Shown here: one piece after another, positions 1 through 4,921 of the stretch
Layout of the letters: each line of letters begins with the position of its first letter
Position numbering within the stretch: the stretch's first letter is position 1
Assembly: GCA_947476765.1 (NCBI GenBank)
Contig: CANJRK010000030.1
Span: 1-8,586 of the forward strand
DNA length: 8,586 nucleotides
Direction: 5' to 3'
From: Actinomycetota bacterium
Lineage (GTDB): Bacteria; Actinomycetota; Actinomycetes; S36-B12; UBA5976
Notes under the pieces: generated by a model
Databases searched by the model: none
Seen by the model: the letters and a program-made list of their open reading frames with translations, nothing else
What the model was told of the DNA's origin: nothing
Program-made: the position numbers and the translations under genes

Positions 1-1148
1 GTGAGCTCAAAGGCGGAGCTATGAAGTTGGGCCAAGCGCTGAGTGTTTTCGAATCAGTCCTACCTGACGATGTTGCCGGTCCATATCGTGAATCCCTTAC
101 AAAGCTGCAAGACTCTGCCCCGCCGATGGCTATTGAGTCAGTGCACAAAGTACTTCATGATTCATTAGGAGAAAATTGGCGCGAACGCTTCACATCTTTT
201 GATGATGAACCTGCTGCTGCTGCCTCTATCGGCCAGGTGCATCGTGCAGTTTGGCATGACGGCCGCGATGTGGCGGTAAAAGTGCAATATCCAGGTGCTG
301 CTGGTGCCTTGTTAGCAGACCTGCAACAGCTTTCCCGGTTCGGACGACTCTTTGCCGGATTCTTCCCCGGCATTGATGTTCGAGCGATTATGCGTGAACT
401 AACTGATTGCGTTGCAGAAGAACTGGATTACCTGCATGAATCGAAAGTACAACGCAAATTTGCCGTTGGTTTTGATGGCGACCCGGATTACTTCATTCCA
501 CATGTGCTGGCAGCTGCGGAAAATGTAATCGTCACAGAGTGGGTTGAAGGAAAGTCACTTGCCCGAATTATTGAATCTGGTACACAAGAACAGCGTGATC
601 ACTTTGGCAAGATGTATTTACGATTCTTGTTGTCAGGACCAAGTCGCGTTGGATTGTTACACGCAGATCCTCACCCAGGCAATTACAAAGTAATGCCAGA
701 TGGTCGTTTAGCCATTCTAGATTTTGGAGCTACTGCGGAATTGCCCGATGGTTTGCCCCCAGCAATGGGTACCTTGCTAAAAATTGCATTGATCGGCGAT
801 TCGGAATCTGTTGTAGCCGGGTTACGAGATGAAGGATTTATCCGACCAGGCATTGAATTGGATGCCCAATCACTTTTGGATTATTTAGGCCCGTTTACCG
901 AGCCAGCACAGGTTCCCGTTTTCAAGCACAGCCGGGATTGGATTCGAGAGCAATTCGAACGCACTAGTGATCCCCGCAATGCTGACTGGTCAATTGGACT
1001 AAAAATAAACTTGCCGCCCAACTACGTGATGATTCATCGCGTCTGGCTGGGCAGCATTGGAGTACTTTGCCAATTGGAATCAGAGTTTTCGGTACGTGAT
1101 GAATTTGCACGTTGGGTACCAGGCTTTGCGGATGAGTTAAAGGTTTAG
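1..1148 (+). CDS. ABC1/AarF/UbiB-family atypical kinase-like protein, 5' end outside window
   Basis: The reading frame is open to the left edge: codons before the Met at 21 read E-L-K-G-G-A, giving the family's LKGGAMKLGQ block with its KxGQ motif. Position 21 is therefore not the start, and an N-terminal segment of perhaps 60-70 residues lies off-window (the mycobacterial homologue is about 450 aa; 381 residues are visible here). Counting from that Met, the Ala-rich nucleotide loop ASIGQVHRA is at 68-76, the VAVK lysine at 87, the ExD motif at E134-D136, hinge VTEWVEG at 171-177, catalytic HADPHPGN at 214-221 and DFG at 234-236, so the atypical kinase core is intact. Family members are ATPases/kinases linked to quinone or lipid metabolism; the substrate here is unknown. 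The gene converges on uvrD2 with a 12-nt overlap. The same neighbour pair occurs in mycobacteria (Rv3197/uvrD2), where the ABC1 protein is likewise of uncertain function. Confidence 0.93.
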   Translation, partial: ELKGGAMKLGQALSVFESVLPDDVAGPYRESLTKLQDSAPPMAIESVHKVLHDSLGENWRERFTSFDDEPAAAASIGQVHRAVWHDGRDVAVKVQYPGAAGALLADLQQLSRFGRLFAGFFPGIDVRAIMRELTDCVAEELDYLHESKVQRKFAVGFDGDPDYFIPHVLAAAENVIVTEWVEGKSLARIIESGTQEQRDHFGKMYLRFLLSGPSRVGLLHADPHPGNYKVMPDGRLAILDFGATAELPDGLPPAMGTLLKIALIGDSESVVAGLRDEGFIRPGIELDAQSLLDYLGPFTEPAQVPVFKHSRDWIREQFERTSDPRNADWSIGLKINLPPNYVMIHRVWLGSIGVLCQLESEFSVRDEFARWVPGFADELKV

Positions 1149-2825
1149 ATCGCGCAACAAAGTGGATTGCTCGCGGTAGCCCTTGCCGTCTGTATGACGA
1201 GATTTTGCCCACGATAGATGTAAATGCGTTTTGGCTCGGGTCATAGCTACATAAAGCAATCTGCGTTCTTCATTGAATTCAGCGGCAGTCGTGGCGTGAG
1301 AAATTGGTAGTAAACCTTCGCTTACGCCAGCAACGAATACCGCCTCCCATTCCAAACCTTTGGCGGCATGGATTGATGCCAGAGTTACTGCGTTGGCGCT
1401 TGGCGCGAACTCCTGCTCGCTTCGCAAGTCCAGGGCTTTAACAAATTCTGGCAACTGGGCGGCTGGGTCTTTTGCTTGCAACTCGGCAGCTAAGTCCACG
1501 ATGGTATTTAAGGATTCCCAGGTCTCGCGGGCAGACCGGCCGCTATCGGGGGCTTGGGTTCGCCAGCCAACTGAACTCAAAATATCGCGCACGGCATCAA
1601 GGAGCGGTCGATCACCAGTTACATGCAACCCCGCTCGCAAATTTAGCAATGCGTTTTTCACTTCTACACGTTCAAAAAATCGCTCCGCGCCGCGAAGTGA
1701 AACGGGAATTCCAAGTGCGCTAAGTTCGGCCTCAAAAATTTCAGATTGACTATTGATTCGGTAAAGTACGGCAATCTCACGTGGACTTGTACCACTTGCA
1801 ATTTGCTCTGAAATTTGTGCGCCGATCTTTTTAGCTTCTTCTTCATCGCTGGCATACGAAGTCAGCGTGACTTTTGGACCTTTTCCCCGTTTGGACGAGA
1901 GTCGCACCGGACTTGTTGCGTCTTTAGCTAAAACTTGATTGGCTACCGAAACGATTGGCTCGGTGCTGCGATAGGAATGCGTTAACTGGAAATCTTGGGT
2001 GCGCGCAAAGTGAGATCCGAAGTTAATTAAATACTTTGAAGTCGCACCTGAAAAGGAATAAATCGTCTGAGCTGGATCTCCCACGACACAAACATCATCT
2101 CTATCCCCCAGCCATTGGCACAGCAGCTCAAATTGCACTGGACTGACATCCTGGAACTCATCAACTGTGAAATGGCGATACTGCTTACGCACCGCATTAG
2201 CCATTTCTGGAAAATTTTCTAACATTGCGGTCGTAAGTAAAAGGACATCCTCGAAGTCCATCGCATGGGCTTCGTCCATTCGAGTCAGATATGCCTCAAA
2301 AACTTTAGAAACTTTTTCAATCGTCAAATCGCCACTTAGGTCGCGCCGCACTTCTAATGCTTTTTCACGATAGGCCTCAGGCGAAAGTATGTTTACTTTC
2401 GCCCATTCAATTTCCGCAGCCAAATCGCGAATTGAATCTTTATCATTTGCAACTCGACACAATGTGGCAGCATCAGCGACAAACCTAAATTTACTCGGCA
2501 TCAAATCTGGCAAACTGGAGTTAAAAAATTGTGGGTAAAAGAATCTCAGCTGTCGAAGGGCTGCGCTGTGAAATGTACGAACTTGCACGCCACTAACGCC
2601 TAGTTGTCCAAGGCGGCTACGTAACTCTCCGGCTGCCCGAGTAGTGAAAGTTACTGCCAAAGTTTGGCTTGGATCGTGAACTCCATTGGTAACGGCATGC
2701 GCAATTCGATGCGTAATCGTACGAGTCTTACCCGTGCCCGCACCAGCAAAAATGGCAACTGGCCCAGATACACATTCGGCAGCAGCACGCTGCTGTTCGT
2801 CTAAGTCATCAAGAATCTCGGGCAC
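1137..2825 (-). CDS. uvrD2: UvrD2-type SF1A DNA helicase, short form ending at the motor domain
   Basis: This is a 3'-5' ATP-dependent DNA helicase of the UvrD/PcrA class. All SF1 motifs are visible in 562 aa: Q-motif glutamine about 11-12, Walker A AGAGTGKT 27-34, motif Ia VTFTTRAAGEL 58-68, motif II VDEFQD 221-226, motif III VVGDPAQTIYSFSGA 247-261, motif IV HSYRS 283-287, motif V ASIHAAKGLEWE 483-494, motif VI ERRLLYVAMTRA 520-531. The QTIYSFSGA form and the neighbourhood indicate actinobacterial UvrD2 rather than UvrD1/PcrA. The start is GTG at 2825: an in-frame TAG lies 42 nt upstream with no start codon between, and the N-terminus aligns in length with mycobacterial UvrD2. Odd: the protein stops right after the motor. 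The CxxC-CxxC module and HRDC domain of mycobacterial UvrD2 (about 700 aa) are absent, and downstream DNA is the opposite-strand ABC1 gene. It is probably the last gene of a nudC-mycoredoxin-uvrD2 unit. Confidence 0.93.
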   Translation of the reverse strand: MPEILDDLDEQQRAAAECVSGPVAIFAGAGTGKTRTITHRIAHAVTNGVHDPSQTLAVTFTTRAAGELRSRLGQLGVSGVQVRTFHSAALRQLRFFYPQFFNSSLPDLMPSKFRFVADAATLCRVANDKDSIRDLAAEIEWAKVNILSPEAYREKALEVRRDLSGDLTIEKVSKVFEAYLTRMDEAHAMDFEDVLLLTTAMLENFPEMANAVRKQYRHFTVDEFQDVSPVQFELLCQWLGDRDDVCVVGDPAQTIYSFSGATSKYLINFGSHFARTQDFQLTHSYRSTEPIVSVANQVLAKDATSPVRLSSKRGKGPKVTLTSYASDEEEAKKIGAQISEQIASGTSPREIAVLYRINSQSEIFEAELSALGIPVSLRGAERFFERVEVKNALLNLRAGLHVTGDRPLLDAVRDILSSVGWRTQAPDSGRSARETWESLNTIVDLAAELQAKDPAAQLPEFVKALDLRSEQEFAPSANAVTLASIHAAKGLEWEAVFVAGVSEGLLPISHATTAAEFNEERRLLYVAMTRAKTHLHLSWAKSRHTDGKGYREQSTLLRDLNL

Positions 2826-2843
2826 CGACCTATTGTGCCAAGC

Positions 2844-2864
2844 CCCTGCGACAGTTCCGCAGGG
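2844..2864. repeat. GC-rich inverted repeat (hairpin) in the mycoredoxin-uvrD2 spacer
   Basis: A perfect 7-bp inverted repeat, CCCTGCG ... CGCAGGG, surrounds a 7-nt loop (2851-2857). In the minus-strand transcript it lies between the mycoredoxin stop (2886) and the uvrD2 GTG (2825), ending about 18 nt before that GTG. It is not followed by a U-tract on either strand, so it is not a canonical intrinsic terminator. It could be a pausing, processing or mRNA-stability element, or a protein site. Function is inferred only from position. Confidence 0.5.
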
Positions 2865-2885
2865 ACACTAGGTGATTTCCGAGAA

Positions 2886-3128
2886 CTACAGTCCCAATGC
2901 GGACTTAACTTCACCAATGCTGGGATTTGTCCGAGTGGAGCCATCTGGAAAGACCAGTGTTGGCACCACGGCATTTCCACTATTGACGCTCATTACGAAA
3001 TCTGCAGCTACTGGATCTAGTTCGATGTCTACTTCGTTATATTCGATACCCTCGCGACCCATCTGCGCCTTAAGGCGCTGACAGTAGCCGCACCAAGTTG
3101 TGCTGTACATCGTCACTTTGTCACTCAT
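2886..3128 (-). CDS. mrx1: Mycoredoxin-1-like glutaredoxin-fold oxidoreductase (CGYC)
   Basis: An 80-aa single-domain thioredoxin-fold protein. The active site W12-C13-G14-Y15-C16 follows the first beta strand, and the cis-proline loop is V54-V55-P56-T57, followed by the FPDGST and TNPS stretches typical of actinobacterial mycoredoxins. Its length matches the family, which is about 80-85 aa. Mycoredoxin-1 reduces mycothiol-protein mixed disulfides in the cytoplasm, taking the place of glutaredoxin in mycothiol-using actinobacteria. The ATG at 3128 is preceded by a clear GGAGA ribosome site 4-5 nt away. The gene sits 24 nt downstream of nudC and 60 nt upstream of uvrD2, the same order as in mycobacteria, so co-transcription is likely. 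That this organism makes mycothiol is an inference from this gene; a different low-molecular-weight thiol partner remains possible. Confidence 0.9.
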   Translation of the reverse strand: MSDKVTMYSTTWCGYCQRLKAQMGREGIEYNEVDIELDPVAADFVMSVNSGNAVVPTLVFPDGSTRTNPSIGEVKSALGL

Positions 3129-3132
3129 GAGT

Positions 3133-3137
3133 TCTCC
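3133..3137 (-). promoter_or_regulatory. Ribosome binding site of the mycoredoxin gene
   Basis: In the minus orientation the sequence reads ACGGAGAACTC and then ATG. GGAGA is a strong Shine-Dalgarno match at normal spacing inside the 24-nt nudC-mycoredoxin gap, which fixes the start at 3128. Confidence 0.75.
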
Positions 3138-3152
3138 GTAATCGTTGCGTAG

Positions 3153-4064
3153 TTAACTTCGACACCACTGGATTGGAATGTCTTCGCCATACCACGATTG
3201 AATAAGTCTAAATGCAATTGAAACTGGACTTGGTAATTTTAAAGTTTCCGATGTGCAAGCTGCAGCTAATGCCTCGCGGGTAAACCACTGCACCTCAGTC
3301 ATTTCATCATCTTGCATATCGACTTCAGTACTGGTTGCAACTGCGCGATAGGCCAACATTAATGATGCCGGGAACGGCCAAGGCTGTGAGCCCATATATT
3401 TCAGGGATTGCAAATCAACATGGATGCCAGATTCTTCAAATACTTCACGAATTACTGCTGCTTCACAGGATTCGCCTGCTTCCACAAATCCCGCCAAAGT
3501 AGAAAGCCAACCTTCGGGCCACTCGCGCCGGCGTCCCAACAAAATTCTTCCATCCAAATCTTCGACTGCAACGATCATTGCGGGTTCAGTTCGCGGATAC
3601 TGTTCACTTTCATCTTGTGGACACAGTCGAGACCAGCCCGCCATAGCAATGGCAGTTGCATGTCCACAGCGCGGACAGAATTGATGTCCATCATGCCAAG
3701 TAGTCAGCGCGACCGCAGCAGTTGCCAATCCGACATCAGTTGCAGAAAGTTGCGAACCAACATCTCGTAAGCTCGCCCAATTAACATCACTTAGTCCCAC
3801 TTCGTCTTGCATAATTGCCAAGTAGGTGTGATCTGTATCGGCACCAAGAAACAATGCAGCTTCCTTTGCCTGCAATGGCGACATCTTTAGAGACCAGGGC
3901 TTAACCCAAACAATTGATAATTCGTCAGTAACTGGAATATTGCGCTCATGCAAAACTAAAACTCGAGTATTGTCCGATGCCCAGGCCTGCTCAAACCAAT
4001 CTGGGTTACTCCGAAGTTGAGCAGCCCGTTCCACGGTGAAGCGTGCTAAAGGCAATTCACTCAT
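3153..4064 (-). CDS. nudC: NudC-type NAD(H) pyrophosphatase / NAD-cap RNA decapping Nudix hydrolase
   Basis: A Nudix enzyme that cleaves NADH/NAD+ to NMN(H) and AMP; NudC enzymes also remove NAD caps from RNA. In the 303-aa product (start ATG at 4064) a zinc-ribbon-like segment spans about 123-155. The Nudix box G-x5-E-x7-REVFEESG is complete at 192-213. The NudC signature SQPWPFPAS is at 226-234. Length compares well with mycobacterial NudC (313 aa). The frame stays open upstream to 4448, but the segment beyond 4064 runs under the EEP gene and shows no family similarity; ATG 4064 gives the expected N-terminus and has a modest GGAT ribosome site at 4071-4074. Odd: C130, C133 and C148 of the zinc ribbon are present, but the expected fourth Cys position is Asp151, so zinc binding is uncertain. 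It is the first gene of the nudC-mycoredoxin-uvrD2 unit. Confidence 0.92.
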   Translation of the reverse strand: MSELPLARFTVERAAQLRSNPDWFEQAWASDNTRVLVLHERNIPVTDELSIVWVKPWSLKMSPLQAKEAALFLGADTDHTYLAIMQDEVGLSDVNWASLRDVGSQLSATDVGLATAAVALTTWHDGHQFCPRCGHATAIAMAGWSRLCPQDESEQYPRTEPAMIVAVEDLDGRILLGRRREWPEGWLSTLAGFVEAGESCEAAVIREVFEESGIHVDLQSLKYMGSQPWPFPASLMLAYRAVATSTEVDMQDDEMTEVQWFTREALAAACTSETLKLPSPVSIAFRLIQSWYGEDIPIQWCRS

Positions 4065-4084
4065 TAAGGTATCCACAAAAAGCG

Positions 4085-4090
4085 ATCCTA
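4085..4090 (-). promoter_or_regulatory. Predicted -10 hexamer for the nudC cluster
   Basis: On the minus strand 4090-4085 reads TAGGAT, matching the actinobacterial TAnnnT -10 pattern. A purine start about 8 nt downstream (near 4076) would leave a leader of roughly 12 nt containing the weak GGAT ribosome site. No good -35 is visible. Its first three bases are shared with the outer end of the palindrome at 4088-4105. Confidence 0.45.
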
Positions 4091-4105
4091 CGCGTAACCG
4101 CGTAG
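4088..4105. promoter_or_regulatory. 18-bp perfect palindrome in the nudC/EEP divergent spacer, candidate operator
   Basis: The sequence CTACGCGTAACCGCGTAG has 7-bp perfect arms around a 4-nt centre. It sits in the middle of the 50-bp spacer between two divergent genes. Each outer TAG is the beginning of an outward-facing TAnnnT hexamer (TAGGAT on minus, TAGTCT on plus). A dimeric regulator bound here would contact both promoters at once. The binding protein is unknown, and a cruciform or RNA-hairpin role cannot be excluded. Confidence 0.5.
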
Positions 4106-4108
4106 TCT
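4103..4108 (+). promoter_or_regulatory. Predicted -10 hexamer for a leaderless EEP transcript
   Basis: TAGTCT matches TAnnnT and ends 6 nt before the ATG at 4115, so transcription would start on or next to the A of the start codon. No Shine-Dalgarno sequence precedes this ATG, which agrees with leaderless translation, common in actinobacteria. No clear -35 is seen. Confidence 0.45.
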
Positions 4109-4114
4109 GCAGAT

Positions 4115-4921
4115 ATGAGAGTTCTGACTTGGAATTTACTGCATGGAATTGCTTTAACTTCCCCAGATTCAGCCCCAAGTCTCTCGCAGGTTGCAAGTGA
4201 GTTAACCGCCGACCTTGTTGGCTTACAAGAAGTAGATCGCGACCAATCACGAAGTAACTATGAGCATCAAACTCAGGTCGTTGCCCAGGCAATGGGTTTA
4301 GCGCACTGGATATTTGCTCCTGCAATCGTCGGTACGCCTGGTGAATCTTGGGAAACTGCAACAGATTCACATTTGCATAAACATGACAGTTCCGATCCTG
4401 GACATTCACAGCCGCATTACGGAGTTGGATTAGCTTCACGATTTCCATTTCATAACATCGAAGTAATGCGATTTAAGGCAGCTCCAATTTCACTTCCGTT
4501 GATAATTCCAGGTAACCCAAAACCACAAGTAATAAAAGTTGCAGACGAACCACGGTTAGCCATAATTGCCGATGTCGAAACACCAACAGGTGTAGTCACT
4601 GTGGCAACTACTCACTTAAGTTTCGTCCCGGGCTATAACGTCAAACAGCTTCGAAAGTTAACGAAATATCTTGCGCTGCGACCCAATCCAGTTTTAATCT
4701 TCGGAGACTTTAATCTGCCTGGAAAGATTTCGAGTCTTGTGACGCGATGGGACTCATTGGCGGCTTTACCGACTTACCCAACATTTAAACCCCGAGTGCA
4801 ATTTGACCATGTTTTAGCTAAGGGTTATTCAAAAGAAAGTATTGAGAGTGCGCGAAACTCGGCGCACTCTAAAGCGCTAACTATCAGTGACCATTGCGCC
4901 TTAGTTGTTGAAGTTTCTTAG
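4115..4921 (+). CDS. Endonuclease/exonuclease/phosphatase (EEP, DNase I-like) family protein
   Basis: A 268-aa single-domain protein with a full set of DNase I-fold metal and catalytic residues: N7 in TWNLLHG, E39 in LQEVD, Y102 in HYGVGLASR, H167 in THLSF, D198/N200 in FGDFNLP, D231-H232 in FDHVL, and S258-D259-H260 in the C-terminal SDHCALVVEV. Such enzymes cleave phosphodiester or phosphomonoester bonds in DNA, RNA, phosphoinositides or sphingomyelin; the substrate cannot be read from sequence. A histidine-rich, probably flexible insert (residues about 76-101) precedes Y102. No signal peptide or membrane segment is seen, so it is probably cytoplasmic. The start is right at the domain edge, as usual for the family, and lacks a Shine-Dalgarno. 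It is divergent from nudC and convergent with adnB (stops overlap by 4 nt). A role in repair or nucleotide metabolism is suggested only by neighbours. Confidence 0.88.
   Translation: MRVLTWNLLHGIALTSPDSAPSLSQVASELTADLVGLQEVDRDQSRSNYEHQTQVVAQAMGLAHWIFAPAIVGTPGESWETATDSHLHKHDSSDPGHSQPHYGVGLASRFPFHNIEVMRFKAAPISLPLIIPGNPKPQVIKVADEPRLAIIADVETPTGVVTVATTHLSFVPGYNVKQLRKLTKYLALRPNPVLIFGDFNLPGKISSLVTRWDSLAALPTYPTFKPRVQFDHVLAKGYSKESIESARNSAHSKALTISDHCALVVEVS
4845..4870 (-). terminator. Candidate intrinsic terminator of the adnAB transcript, inside the EEP gene
   Basis: A perfect 9-bp inverted repeat, AGAGTGCGC / GCGCACTCT, has an 8-nt loop (4854-4861). On the minus strand it begins about 47 nt after the adnB stop and is followed by CAATACTTTCTTTTG, a T-rich run that starts a few bases late for a textbook terminator. 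No T-run follows on the plus strand, so it should act only on the adnAB message, limiting antisense transcription into the EEP gene and nudC. It also encodes residues 244-252 of the EEP protein. Confidence 0.5.

Noticed and set aside
21..23. ATG at 21 as start of the ABC1-family gene
   Set aside because: The codons before it continue the conserved LKGGAMKLGQ block to the window edge, so the gene starts outside the window.
208..222. GCT trinucleotide repeat as a variable microsatellite
   Set aside because: It is a short run encoding the Ala-rich loop before SIGQVH, which is a conserved feature of the ABC1 family.
1183..1207. Terminator for the ABC1 gene (CGTC...GACG followed by AGATTTT)
   Set aside because: Only 4 bp of stem, within the uvrD2 coding sequence; too weak to call.
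2844..2864. Intrinsic terminator after the mycoredoxin gene
   Set aside because: The stem is good, but neither strand has a T-run after it, so only a hairpin of unknown role is reported.
2835..3081. Plus-strand open frames opposite the mycoredoxin gene
   Set aside because: They are antisense to a short protein with a clear CGYC active site and ribosome site, and show no recognisable domain.
4065..4448. N-terminal extension of nudC by 128 codons
   Set aside because: The open frame continues past the ATG at 4064, but it runs antisense to the well-supported EEP gene, lacks NudC similarity, and would make the protein far longer than the family. The frame is open by chance.
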